The position numbers were made by a program, and so were the translations under genes. From contig NZ_JPRD01000028.1 of assembly GCF_000817815.1 (NCBI RefSeq), positions 62,307 to 126,306 on the forward strand: a stretch of 64,000 nt of DNA, read 5' to 3'. Each line of letters begins with the position of its first letter. The stretch's first letter is position 1. Below, in pieces: positions 51,696-60,970 of the stretch. Under the pieces are notes generated by a model. The model was given only the letters and a program-made list of their open reading frames with translations. It was not told the origin of the DNA and did no database searches. Origin of the DNA: Vibrio owensii CAIM 1854 = LMG 25443 (GTDB lineage Bacteria; Pseudomonadota; Gammaproteobacteria; Enterobacterales; Vibrionaceae).

Positions 51696-53027
51696 TTAGG
51701 CCTCTTGTTGTGTCAGTGGGACTTCATGGGCTGCAACGTCTTTGCGCGCCAAATAGAACAGGGTATGGATGTACGCAACCAGCAATGCCGCGTAAATGGC
51801 TAAGTACATAATGAGCGAAGTCATCACACTACTGCTCGCAACCGTAGTGACGGCTTCTGATGTACGCAATACACCGCTGACTAACCAAGGCTGCCGACCA
51901 ATCTCAGTAACATACCAACCCGCAAGTGTGGCTATCCAACCAGAGAACGTCATGGTCAATACCGTGTACAGGTAAGGTTTAGGTAGTGATTTTTTACGTG
52001 CTAGCTTCACCGCTCCATACCAGCTAACCAGCAGCATAAGAACACCCACACCAACCATCACGCGGAAACCAAAGAACAAGGGCTTCACTGGCGGGTGGTC
52101 AGGTGCAAACTCGTTAAGTCCTTGGATTTCCCCGTCTAAGTCATGCGTAAGAATCAAACTCGCCAGCTTTGGGATGCCCACTTCAAAATCATTGCTGCGA
52201 GTTTCTTCATTTGGCATCGCAAACAGAAGAAGAGGCGCGCCTTGCTCGGTCTCCCACACACCTTCCATCGCTGCAATTTTTGCAGGTTGATGTTCAAGCG
52301 TGTTTAACCCGTGAAGGTCTCCGACAAAGATTTGAATTGGGATGAATCCAGCCGCCGCGAACAACGCGACTTTTAAGCCAAGTTTGGCTGAGCGGTGATC
52401 TGGCTTTTTCATTATTTGATAAGCCGAGATACCCGCAATCAAGAAGCTGGCAGTCAGCGCCGATGCTAATAGCGTGTGCAGAAGACGGTAAGGTAAAGAA
52501 GGATTGAAAATGACTTCTTTCCAACTGGTTACATGCACAATACCGTCAATCACTTCATAGCCACTTGGTGTGTGCATCCAGCTGTTAAGAACCAGAATCC
52601 AAAATGCGGACATACTTGTCCCAACAGCAACCAGAACGGTGGCGAGAGTATGAACCCATTCCGGTACTCGCCCTCGTCCAAAAAGCATCACGCCAAGGAA
52701 GGTGGCTTCCATAAAGAAGGCGGTCATCACTTCGTATCCGAGCAATGGTCCTGCTACGTTTCCGACTCGTTCCATAAAGCCTGGCCAGTTGGTACCAAAC
52801 TGGAAACTCATCGTAATGCCGGATACCACACCTAAGGCGAAAGTAAGAGCGAATATCTTGACCCAGAAGTAATAAACATCGAGCCATACGGGAGCTTGTG
52901 TGCGGTTATATCGCCACTTGAAAAACACCAACATCCACGCTAACGCGATGGTGATGGTCGGGAAGAGAATATGAAAGCTGATATTGGCCGCGAACTGGAT
53001 CCGCGACAGCATGAGGGTATCTAACAT
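51696..53027 (-). CDS. cioA: Cyanide-insensitive bd-type ubiquinol oxidase subunit I
   Basis: 443 residues; E. coli CydA is 522. The difference is a short Q-loop, the mark of CIO-type enzymes. Heme ligands are visible: His18 region in 'AANISFHILFPTITIAL', the 'GLLGYEVMTAFFMEATFLGVMLFG' helix, and Met in the later helix. 'GDLHGLNTLEHQPAKIAAMEG' is the Q-loop start. It oxidises ubiquinol and reduces oxygen to water. GAGGA ribosome site 6 bases before ATG. A FNR-type box lies ~120 bases upstream and RNA-like element B ~360 bases upstream. Confidence 0.95.
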   Translation of the reverse strand: MLDTLMLSRIQFAANISFHILFPTITIALAWMLVFFKWRYNRTQAPVWLDVYYFWVKIFALTFALGVVSGITMSFQFGTNWPGFMERVGNVAGPLLGYEVMTAFFMEATFLGVMLFGRGRVPEWVHTLATVLVAVGTSMSAFWILVLNSWMHTPSGYEVIDGIVHVTSWKEVIFNPSLPYRLLHTLLASALTASFLIAGISAYQIMKKPDHRSAKLGLKVALFAAAGFIPIQIFVGDLHGLNTLEHQPAKIAAMEGVWETEQGAPLLLFAMPNEETRSNDFEVGIPKLASLILTHDLDGEIQGLNEFAPDHPPVKPLFFGFRVMVGVGVLMLLVSWYGAVKLARKKSLPKPYLYTVLTMTFSGWIATLAGWYVTEIGRQPWLVSGVLRTSEAVTTVASSSVMTSLIMYLAIYAALLVAYIHTLFYLARKDVAAHEVPLTQQEA

Positions 53028-53147
53028 CTTGGTTCCTCAAAAACGTGCCGTACTAGAAATCGTGTGTATCTGTAATTTAGTTACGAAAAATCGGGCAGTT
53101 TGGATTCATGTATCGAGAAAGACAGGTGATTCTGTTTTCTTCTAACC

Positions 53148-53161
53148 ATGATTTATATCAA
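53148..53161 (-). promoter_or_regulatory. FNR/Anr-type box upstream of cioA
   Basis: TTGATATAAATCAT on the minus strand matches TTGAT-N4-ATCAA in 9 of 10 positions. It is centred about 125 bases before the cioA start codon. Confidence 0.5.
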
Positions 53162-53386
53162 CTAAGACAAAGAAAGGAGTGTGGGAAATTGTCTCAAAAT
53201 GCCGCTAATAGTCGCGAGAAGTGAGTAAAAGAAAGCAAATGTAACTGAAGCTGCATGAATTAAGATTAGTTCGAATTATCCTTATGATGGTTTCGATAAT
53301 TCTGAAATAAAATTACAGAAACAGTGTTTTTAGTAAGGATATTCGCGTTTGTTGCTTTGGATGTTCGATTTTGGTTTATCAGACAA

Positions 53387-53580
53387 AAAAACGGCGCGGA
53401 ATTGGAGTCATCCGCGCGAGTCAATGACTGCTAGATACATAAGAGTGCTTGGCTAATCACTCGGAGATCTTGAAAAACACAACAATCGAGTAGAACGTTA
53501 GCGTTTTCGCCAACCATTCCATTCTTTTGTGACTACGTTTAATTCTCCATTAATTAATGGCTAAATAATGCACATAAGTG
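53387..53580 (-). ncRNA. Putative small RNA B upstream of the bd oxidase
   Basis: On the minus strand the terminator GCGCGGA-N10-TCCGCGC (53394-53417), followed by CCG then T7, ends an element related to A at 50.4 kb. The block CACTCTTATGTATCT and GTCATTGACTCGCGCGG are shared with small changes. Upstream it also shares TTAGCCATTAATTAAT and CGCTAAC. No ORF fits. It points the same way as cioA and could be a separate transcript ending before it. 5' end not determined. Confidence 0.45.
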
Positions 53581-53675
53581 CATATTTGAGTTCCAACGTG
53601 AAAGTACTCAGCCATTGACCCATTATTTGTCTTGCCCTAAAAAGAAAGGACAAGCAACAAGAGAGGACAAACAAC

Positions 53676-53702
53676 AAAAAGGACAAGCGTTAACTTGTCC
53701 TT
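53676..53702 (-). terminator. Terminator of the DUF1254 gene
   Basis: Arms AAGGACAAG and CTTGTCCTT with a 6-base loop and T5 on the minus strand. Confidence 0.85.
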
Positions 53703-53738
53703 AAAAACTATTAATCGAAATTGTCTAGAGCGTTTTCA

Positions 53739-54827
53739 CTACAGTTTTTCTAGTTTTGGTAACTGGTAGTGTTTCATCTTCTCCACATCTGGCACGTAAG
53801 CTCGAAGCTGTGCGCGCCATCCATCTACTGGTGTTTTCGCGTAGTTCACGCCTTTTTCGTCAGCGATGGCATGACATTGTTCCCCACCAAAGATGATCGT
53901 AAAGCTGCCGTCTTCGTTACTCTTAAAGTCTTTACGGTTTGTGCTCACAATATTGTGGTCGTTTGTCATCAAGTAGTTGTCTGAGTTGTACATAGTTAGC
54001 GAGCTGAAGGCTTTCGCCGGAACATGATCAAACGTTGCGGTGTAACATTCATTCGCCTTGGTGTTTTTAGGCGCCCAAGAAGCATACATTGCCGTCGATT
54101 CAGGGCTCAGACCCCAAGAACCAGCGATGGTGTAGGTCCATTTCTCCCAATTAGAAACATCATGAATATCGAATTGCACCGTGTCGTACATGTCAGGTAA
54201 CTTACCCCATTCTTTAAGTAGGGCAGAACGCAGCTCAGCAATGTCTTCCTCTTTGGTGTCAGTGGTATATGGTACAGCTGAGTTTGACTCAATCTTCATC
54301 TTGGGTTGAATTTCGTTCTTGATGTACGCCAAGTCATCGGCCGTTGCGTCTGTTCCTACACGAACACCAATAAACGCGTAGTCGGTTTCAATATCACCCG
54401 CTTTGTATTCATACACACCCGGTGTCCAAGTGTACTGAACAAAAGTATGGTTTTGGTCTTGGATGTGAAGGGAGACAAAACGGTCACCCATGTCTGGGAT
54501 TTCAATCTTGAAGCCTTTACGCGCATCAATAACCGCAAGGGAATAGACGTTGTCGACATTCGGCGTGACTACCCAAGTATCACCCGCTTGAGATAGGCCA
54601 GGGAAGTGGATGAACTGGTTCAACTCACCACGGCTTAGCATCTTTTGTGCGAACAAATCGGCTTCTTTGCGCTGGTACTCCATTGCTGTCATGCCGTAAT
54701 CAAGCGGATTTACTGCCCAGTTAGAGGAATCGATGCTGTCGATCACTTGTTGTGTCGTCGGTAAATCAGCAGCAAAAGCAGCCGAAGAGATCAGAGCCAT
54801 GGTCAGTGCTAATGACGTCTTTTTCAT
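53739..54827 (-). CDS. Exported DUF1254/DUF1214-domain protein
   Basis: 362 residues with a signal peptide (MKKTSLALTMALISSAAFA). The N-terminal half fits DUF1254 ('TPNVDNVYSLAVIDARKGF' and 'MGDRFVSLHIQDQNH'), the C-terminal half DUF1214 ('AFSSLTMYNSDNYLMTND' and 'GWRAQLRAYVPD'). Two cysteines (NECYTATF and EQCHAIAD) could form a disulfide. Periplasmic, function unknown; such proteins often accompany hydrolases or porins. Divergent from a LysR gene, its likely regulator. Confidence 0.88.
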   Translation of the reverse strand: MKKTSLALTMALISSAAFAADLPTTQQVIDSIDSSNWAVNPLDYGMTAMEYQRKEADLFAQKMLSRGELNQFIHFPGLSQAGDTWVVTPNVDNVYSLAVIDARKGFKIEIPDMGDRFVSLHIQDQNHTFVQYTWTPGVYEYKAGDIETDYAFIGVRVGTDATADDLAYIKNEIQPKMKIESNSAVPYTTDTKEEDIAELRSALLKEWGKLPDMYDTVQFDIHDVSNWEKWTYTIAGSWGLSPESTAMYASWAPKNTKANECYTATFDHVPAKAFSSLTMYNSDNYLMTNDHNIVSTNRKDFKSNEDGSFTIIFGGEQCHAIADEKGVNYAKTPVDGWRAQLRAYVPDVEKMKHYQLPKLEKL

Positions 54828-54962
54828 AATAGGACCTTTCAGGGTTAAGGAAGCGTTGACCCCATATTAGGCAGAACGAGATATGTTCAGAAGTGAAGCT
54901 GTTGAATGTTAGAAATTAACTGTATTAATATCTAAGACAAAGAGTGATGAAAGAGACGGCGT

Positions 54963-55898
54963 ATGTTTGACTACAACCTACTCAAAGTATTACGAGTGCT
55001 GCTCGAAACCAGAAATACTAAGCAGGCAGCAGAACGTTTGAACCTTAGTCAATCGGCGGTAAGTCACGCGCTCAGTCGATTAAGGGAAACTTTTGATGAC
55101 GCATTGTTCGTGCGCGAGCGTTATGGATTAGTGCCTACAGAGCGTTGTTATGAATTAGAGCGCCGTCTTCCTGAATTGATCGAGCAGATTGATGGACTGT
55201 TGGCCTTAGAAGCGGCATTTGATCCCTCTAAATATCAAGAAAAAGTTTCCATCAGTTTGACCAATGCACTGACGAATGCAATTGGTGTGGATCTGTTCTC
55301 TACTTTGCAAGAGAAAGCCCCAAACGCAAGATTTGAGATTATGGATTGGCGTTCACAAGTAGAATCGGCTTTGTTGTCTCGAAAAATCCACGTCGCTTTG
55401 GATTACGGCCCAGAAGGGTATTCCAAACAGATCAAACAAGAGTTGATGCCCAAGAACCACTTCAAGTTTTGTGTCAGACAAGGGCATCCGCTCACTCAAC
55501 TTGATGTTGTTACTATTCATGATCTAGCCAAGTATCCAATGGTGTTGATTCGTACTCCGGATTGGCAAACAAGACACGAAACGGCAGAGCAGACCATGTT
55601 AAAAGCCGGTCATGTTCCGGATATTTTGTTGAAATCGGATTCGCCGGAGGTTAACTTTAATGCCATCCGACATTCTGATGCCTTCTTCCCAGTCGCCAGT
55701 GTCATGACGACACTTCCAGACGATATCGTCGCTATTCATCCTAACGTTACTTCCAGCACAGGCTTACCCAAGCAAAATATGGATGTGTACGCCTATTACC
55801 TCTATCAAACTCAAGATACCCCATTGATTAACTGGCTTCTTTCAGAGATCAAACTTCTTCTACAACACCGATTCGAGAATAACCAAAGACCGACATAA
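54963..55898 (+). CDS. LysR-family transcriptional regulator
   Basis: 311 residues. N-terminal HTH: 'FDYNLLKVLRVLLETRNTKQ' with 'AAERLNLSQSAVSHALSRLR' (about 2-50), then an effector-binding domain. It is of the NodD-like branch with 'TNALTNAIGVDLFSTLQ' as first effector strand. The 135-base gap to the divergent DUF1254 gene is the usual LysR arrangement, so it probably controls that gene. Effector unknown. Confidence 0.9.
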   Translation: MFDYNLLKVLRVLLETRNTKQAAERLNLSQSAVSHALSRLRETFDDALFVRERYGLVPTERCYELERRLPELIEQIDGLLALEAAFDPSKYQEKVSISLTNALTNAIGVDLFSTLQEKAPNARFEIMDWRSQVESALLSRKIHVALDYGPEGYSKQIKQELMPKNHFKFCVRQGHPLTQLDVVTIHDLAKYPMVLIRTPDWQTRHETAEQTMLKAGHVPDILLKSDSPEVNFNAIRHSDAFFPVASVMTTLPDDIVAIHPNVTSSTGLPKQNMDVYAYYLYQTQDTPLINWLLSEIKLLLQHRFENNQRPT

Positions 55899-55942
55899 AA
55901 AGGGCGGAAGGCGAACATTACGCTTCAACAATCGAGGTCTAC

Positions 55943-56491
55943 ATGAACAACCTAATCGTATTTACAGGTGGCCCAGGTGCGGGCAAAACCTCTGTAATAG
56001 AAAAGCTGATTGAGCTTGGTTACGCTTGCGCGCCAGAAGTGGGGCGCAAAGTGATCAAACAGCAAGTTGCTCTGGATGGTGATGCTTTACCGTGGAAAGA
56101 CAAAATAGCCTTTCGTGATGAGATGGTACGTGAAGAGAAAAAACACCATCAAGCCTTCGAACAACTCAATGAGCTTGTCTTCTTTGACCGCTGTATTGTG
56201 GATTCATACGGTTATAGCCAATTAGAAAACTTACCCATTCCACAAGCATTAATGGATACTTGTCAGCATATACGTTACGCCAACTCTGTCTTTATCTTTC
56301 CACCTTGGGAAGCCATTTTTGCTAATGATGAAGAACGAAAACAAGACTTTGCTGAAGCCGTAAGGACTTATCAATCCATGGTAGCGGCATATCATCAATA
56401 TGGTTATGAGTTGATAGAAGTGCCGACGATGAGTGTCGAACAACGTGTGGATTTTATTCTCGAACGCTTAAAAGATCGGCAGTTGCTATAG
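55943..56491 (+). CDS. AAA_28-type P-loop ATPase/kinase
   Basis: 182 residues. Walker A 'FTGGPGAGKTSVIEKL' at the N-terminus, 'LVFFDRCIVDSYGYSQL' as Walker B-like, and a lid-like 'NDEERKQDFAEAVRTYQ'. It fits small predicted ATPases of the NadR-kinase-like AAA_28 group. It is 44 bases after the LysR gene. Substrate unknown; perhaps a small-molecule kinase. Confidence 0.85.
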   Translation: MNNLIVFTGGPGAGKTSVIEKLIELGYACAPEVGRKVIKQQVALDGDALPWKDKIAFRDEMVREEKKHHQAFEQLNELVFFDRCIVDSYGYSQLENLPIPQALMDTCQHIRYANSVFIFPPWEAIFANDEERKQDFAEAVRTYQSMVAAYHQYGYELIEVPTMSVEQRVDFILERLKDRQLL

Positions 56492-56717
56492 AATTTATAG
56501 AAGTTGGGAGTAGTAAAGTGAACTAAACTGGGATCACGCAATCATAGAGAGGGTAAGAGGAATTTACCCTTTTTTACAGTAAGGTTTATTTAAGCAAAAT
56601 AGGCGCTTAGCGAGACTAGAAAAGCTTAGAAACAAAGTTCTCAAATACGCAATGTTTAAATTTTGAGATTCAGATGTTATAACATAACAATTACTGTTTC
56701 CGATTATCCCAAGTACT

Positions 56718-58037
56718 ATGAAGTTTGTTCGTTATTCACTCATTGCTGTCGCTGCTACCGCATTCTCTCTTGCAGCCTATCTCACCTATCAAGCAGAAAC
56801 GAAACCAGAAGAAATCACCATTAAGGTCACGCCTTATTCCGAGCTAGAGGGCTCTCACGTACACGAGGCTCAGACAGACGACACGGCACCAAACGCCGAA
56901 GAGGCAAACCAAGATCACGACAACATTGCACGTATTCACTACTTCGTTAAAGTAGGTGACACACTCAGCACGATCTTCTCCTCATGGGGCGTCCCATACG
57001 AAACCACGCAAAAGCTTCTTGAAGCCGATTTAACCTCCTTGAAACTGGATACCATCAAACCAGGTGACCACCTTGAGTTTGTCGTGGACAGAGACACCAA
57101 GACACTGCAACAAGTGATCTTCCACGAAAGCCTTGTCGAACGTTCGATTTACACGCAGAACGACGATGGCACATTCGCTTATGACTTTGTTGAAGAGCCG
57201 GGTGAATGGCGTGAGGAAATGTATTCCGGTGAAATCAACGGCAGTTTCTCATCTTCTGCGCACCGACAAGGATTAACTACTACCCAGATTGCCAACATTA
57301 CGCGTGTACTTCGTGACAAAGTGAATTTTGCCCGCGAGCTGCGAGCTGGCGATAGCTTTCATGTGCTGGTGCGTCGTCAGTACGTTGATGACCACTTAAC
57401 CGGCAATACCGAAGTACAGGGCATTGCCATCAAGATGCGTGGTAAAGACGTAGAAGCGTTTTTGGCTGAAGATGGTCGCTTCTATGACCGTGATGGAAAC
57501 AGCCTAGAACAAGCCTTTAACCGTTATCCAATCGACAAACAATTCCGACGTATTACGTCTCCGTTTAACCCGAACCGAAGACACCCAGTAACAGGCCGCA
57601 TTCAACCGCATAATGGTACCGATTTCGCGACGCCAGTGGGTTCGCCAGTTTACTCAACGGGTGATGGCAAAGTGATTGCTGTTCGTAACCACCCTTACGC
57701 AGGCAAATACTTGGTGATTGAGCACAACAGTGTGTACAAAACTCGTTATTTGCACTTGAGCCGTTTCTTAGTCAAGAAAGGCGATCATGTTAAGCGTGGA
57801 CAAAAGATTGCGCTTTCGGGTGCGACAGGTCGTCTAACAGGCCCACACTTGCACTTCGAAGTACTGGTGCGCAACCGTGCAGTGGATTCGATGACAGCCG
57901 ATTTGCCGTTGGCGAGTTCGATTCCAAACAAAGACAAACCTGCGTTCCTAGCACGAGTTTCTGAGTTTGATGACATGGTTGCTACCGCGCAAAACGCAAG
58001 CAACGCAGAAGCGAGCGAGGGTAAAAAAACGTCTTAG
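56718..58037 (+). CDS. shyA: M23 peptidoglycan DD-endopeptidase (ShyA-like)
   Basis: 439 residues. An N-terminal membrane anchor or signal (YSLIAVAATAFSLAAYLTY), a Pro/Glu-rich acidic region, a LysM/OapA-like domain (HYFVKVGDTLSTIFSSWGVP), a middle domain, and the LytM (M23) domain with Zn ligands in 'QPHNGTDFATPVGSPV' (HxxxD) and 'HLHFEV' (HxH). The size and domain order match V. cholerae ShyA and E. coli MepM, which cut D,D-crosslinks to allow wall growth. The symbol is by resemblance. Alone with terminator. Confidence 0.88.
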   Translation: MKFVRYSLIAVAATAFSLAAYLTYQAETKPEEITIKVTPYSELEGSHVHEAQTDDTAPNAEEANQDHDNIARIHYFVKVGDTLSTIFSSWGVPYETTQKLLEADLTSLKLDTIKPGDHLEFVVDRDTKTLQQVIFHESLVERSIYTQNDDGTFAYDFVEEPGEWREEMYSGEINGSFSSSAHRQGLTTTQIANITRVLRDKVNFARELRAGDSFHVLVRRQYVDDHLTGNTEVQGIAIKMRGKDVEAFLAEDGRFYDRDGNSLEQAFNRYPIDKQFRRITSPFNPNRRHPVTGRIQPHNGTDFATPVGSPVYSTGDGKVIAVRNHPYAGKYLVIEHNSVYKTRYLHLSRFLVKKGDHVKRGQKIALSGATGRLTGPHLHFEVLVRNRAVDSMTADLPLASSIPNKDKPAFLARVSEFDDMVATAQNASNAEASEGKKTS

Positions 58038-58060
58038 ACTCTTTGCATAGCTCAATGAAC

Positions 58061-58088
58061 AAAGGCAGGCTTCGGCTTGCCTTTGTGT
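58061..58088 (+). terminator. Intrinsic terminator with UUCG loop
   Basis: AAAGGCAGGC-TTCG-GCTTGCCTTT (one G-U) followed by T-rich sequence. Confidence 0.85.
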
Positions 58089-58278
58089 TTTAAGAGCCAT
58101 GTTTTTTATGGACCATGTTGTTTTATGAACTGGCTTATTTTAAGCAGCATGTTGGTTTAGAGAGAATAGACAGACATTCACCACCTCAAACGCTACCTTG
58201 GTTGCGCGATGTGATACAGTTCGATTCGCATTCCTGCTGAAATTGACCAAAATACAAGTAGTAACGAGTGGAGGGTGA

Positions 58279-59157
58279 ATGCAAATACCAACCGTAGGCT
58301 TTGACCATAAGAAATCGAATCAAGCAGAGATTGAAATCTTCGATCTAGAAAGCTTGCATGGCCAAGAGTACAAAAGCCATTCACCTCAAAAACCGCATCG
58401 CATTACCTTCTTTATGATGGTTTACATCGAAAAAGGCAGTGGCGTGCACATGGTGGATTTTAAGCAGTATCCGTTTGAATCTGGCAGCATCCTCTTTGTT
58501 CGTCGCGAGCAGGTGCAAGCTTTCGATTTGTCCAACAAACCCTCCGGCAAAGTGATCATTTTCACCCAAGCGTTTTTAGACCAAGTGCATGCCAACATGC
58601 GTTTACCTAACTACACTCCAACGCATTTAAACCAAGCTCGTTCACCGTTATTGAACTTAGACGAAGCTACCTGCCAGAGTGCCAAACTGCTTATTGGTGA
58701 GGTTATCAAGGAAATTGAAAGTCAGCATTCCGACCCATTGATCGTCATGTATCTTTTCTCTTCTTTCGCCCTGATGCTGCATCGCCTTCGCCCTGAGGAG
58801 CGGCACGATAAGTTAACCAAAGAGCAGAGCTACAAGCTTGCACGTTTCTTTGATTTGCTCCAAGCGAATTATGAACATATCCGTGATGCGAACTGGTATG
58901 CGAGGCAGATGGGGTCAACGTATAAAACGTTAAATGTTATCTGCAAGCTGGCTACCAACTTAACCGCGAAACAAATGATCGATGCGTTTGTCACGATAGA
59001 GATAAAGCGTCGCTTGGTGGTGAGTAACGTTACGACACAACAGTTAGCTTTTGACTTTGGTTTTGAAGATGCGAGTAATTTTGTTCGATACTTTAAAAAT
59101 CAAACCGATATGACACCAAGCCAATTCCAGAAGCAATACGCCGAACCACAGTTATGA
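58279..59157 (+). CDS. AraC-family transcriptional regulator
   Basis: 292 residues, with GGAGGGTGA before the ATG. The N-terminal cupin-like ligand domain has 'HRITFFMMVYIEKGSGVHMV' and 'FESGSILFVRREQVQAF'. The C-terminal tandem HTH includes 'NWYARQMGSTYKTLNVICK' and 'TQQLAFDFGFEDASNFVRYF', ending 'MTPSQFQKQY', the AraC signature. Its target could be the following SnoaL-like gene, 123 bases on. Confidence 0.88.
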   Translation: MQIPTVGFDHKKSNQAEIEIFDLESLHGQEYKSHSPQKPHRITFFMMVYIEKGSGVHMVDFKQYPFESGSILFVRREQVQAFDLSNKPSGKVIIFTQAFLDQVHANMRLPNYTPTHLNQARSPLLNLDEATCQSAKLLIGEVIKEIESQHSDPLIVMYLFSSFALMLHRLRPEERHDKLTKEQSYKLARFFDLLQANYEHIRDANWYARQMGSTYKTLNVICKLATNLTAKQMIDAFVTIEIKRRLVVSNVTTQQLAFDFGFEDASNFVRYFKNQTDMTPSQFQKQYAEPQL

Positions 59158-59280
59158 TGTTGACTATGAACGCCTTTTTGTGTTCATGTTCGATATTGAC
59201 CATTTTCCGACGCACATCCACACAGACGAGTCTTTGATTCATTCCTATTATTGTTCTCAAGCCAACAAGAGGAAAATAAT

Positions 59281-60141
59281 ATGAACAAATTGACTCGCTT
59301 TTTCGCTAGCTCTGTTATCGCATTCACTGTTTTTGCTAGTGCTTCTTTCGCTGTAAATGCCGAGGAATTGTCGAATCGTGATAAAGCCGTCGCGGTTATC
59401 TCAAGCATTGAAAGTGGTGACCAAAACGCGATTTCATACATTAATCCAAACAAGTACATTCAGCATAACCTTGCGGTTGCAGACGGTTTAGCGGGCTTTG
59501 GTGAAGTAATGAAGATGCTGCCAGAGGGCAGTGCTAAAGCGAAAGTGATTCGTACCATTCAAGATGGCGAATACGTGGCATTGCACACGGAATACGACTT
59601 TTTCGGACCGAAAGCTGGCTTTGATATTTTCCGTTTTGAAGATGGTTTGATCGTCGAGCACTGGGATAACTTACAAGACGTAGCGAAACCTAATCCAAGT
59701 GGTCGCACTCAATTTGACGGTGCAACAGAAATTACAGATGTAAACAAAACGGATGAGAACAAAGCGATCGTTTCTGATTTTGTACAAACCATTCTGATGA
59801 AAGGGGATATGTCTCAGATCAGTAAGTTTATCGGTGATAAAGACAGTGACTACATCCAACACAACGTTGCAGTGGCCGACGGTTTGAGTGGTTTGGGTGT
59901 TGCACTTAAACAATTAGCGGAAGCGGGCATGCCGATGGTATACAGCAAGAACCATTTGATTATCGGTGAAGGGAACTTCGTGTTATCAGTGAGCGAAGGT
60001 CAGTTCATGAATCAACATGTCGCGTTCTATGACTTATTCCGTGTCGACAATGGCAAAATTGTAGAGCATTGGGACACGATTGAAGCGATTCCACCGAAGT
60101 CAGAGTGGAAGAACGGCAATGGCAAGTTCGGCTTTAAATAG
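59281..60141 (+). CDS. Exported protein with two SnoaL-like (NTF2-fold) domains
   Basis: The ATG at 59281 has AGAGGA 8 bases upstream. 286 residues, signal peptide ending near SFAVNAEE. Two copies of a ~125-residue domain: 'YIQHNLAVADGLAGFGEVM' and 'YIQHNVAVADGLSGLGVAL', then 'FDIFRFEDGLIVEHWDNLQD' and 'YDLFRVDNGKIVEHWDTIEA'. This is the SnoaL/NTF2-like polyketide-cyclase-related fold, usually a single domain. The duplication is internal. It follows an AraC gene and could be under its control. Function unknown. Confidence 0.9.
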   Translation: MNKLTRFFASSVIAFTVFASASFAVNAEELSNRDKAVAVISSIESGDQNAISYINPNKYIQHNLAVADGLAGFGEVMKMLPEGSAKAKVIRTIQDGEYVALHTEYDFFGPKAGFDIFRFEDGLIVEHWDNLQDVAKPNPSGRTQFDGATEITDVNKTDENKAIVSDFVQTILMKGDMSQISKFIGDKDSDYIQHNVAVADGLSGLGVALKQLAEAGMPMVYSKNHLIIGEGNFVLSVSEGQFMNQHVAFYDLFRVDNGKIVEHWDTIEAIPPKSEWKNGNGKFGFK

Positions 60142-60163
60142 CATCTAAAGACAACATGCACGA

Positions 60164-60197
60164 AAAAGAGAGTCACATTGTGGGCTCTCTTTTTTCG
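60164..60197 (+). terminator. Intrinsic terminator after the SnoaL-like gene
   Basis: Arms AAAAGAGAG and CTCTCTTTT around a loop holding CAC-ATT-GTG, followed by a T-run. Confidence 0.8.
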
Positions 60198-60970
60198 TTT
60201 AAGCGAGTTATATATCCAATAATAGTTCGAAAATAAATCAATGTGATACAGGTGTAAAATAAAAACAGCTTAACTTTGGTTTTTATTTGTACAGAAATTA
60301 ACGACATTAAGTGATAACTGGATTATTAGGGTCTTTATGAAGTATGAATAGAATTAAGGCTCTAATTTTTCTCTTTCGTATTTTTGTTGTGGCGCATGAA
60401 AAATGTGTGACTTTAATTCCAAATAATATTTTGAAAATCGATTTATTTGATTTTCTTCGCCTTTGTTATCTTTCTATTTGTGCTGGCTATTAAATTGGGT
60501 GAATTATGCATCTTACTTATTTGTTGTAAGAAAAATACTACAACAAAGTCAGTTAAGTTAATGTTTTTACGGTTTTATTTAACTCAGAGTTAGTTCTTTT
60601 TGTTGAATGTGAAATGAGGCTTTTGTTGCTAACTTGCTGTTAGAGTTCTAAAAGTTGCCGTCTATTTTCTCAAAACAACGCCTTTCTTTTGATCGTAACA
60701 AAGCTACTTTGAATTAAATTAAAATAAGCTAATTAAGTTTATTCTTTAACATGAATTTAAACTTGGTTGATATAATAATTAGCTTTATAAAATTGGGCGG
60801 TTATTCGCTATCAAAGATAAAGTTTGATATTTATCCCAGAAGTAAGAAGGAATTTTTGCCTTGGTTATTTTTATTTATAAATTAAGTGTGCTTGCAAAAA
60901 ATAAATGAACCGTTAATTGCAGGTCTTTGTGCAGTACCTAAATAATTAATATAAGACTAAGGACTTAATT
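60198..60970. other. Long A/T-rich upstream region of the chitinase gene
   Basis: About 770 bases without a credible ORF, strongly A/T-rich. Chitinase genes in vibrios are induced by chitin oligosaccharides through ChiS; I cannot point to its site here. The length suggests a long leader or complex control. Confidence 0.5.

Larger units (their letters stand above)
53028..53738. other. Region between cioA and the DUF1254 gene
   Basis: About 710 bases. It holds the cioA promoter area with an FNR-type box (53148-53161), RNA-like element B with its terminator (53387-53580), a purine-rich tract with GGACAA repeats (53646-53686), and the DUF1254 terminator. No ORF with a ribosome site was found. 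Confidence 0.5.
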
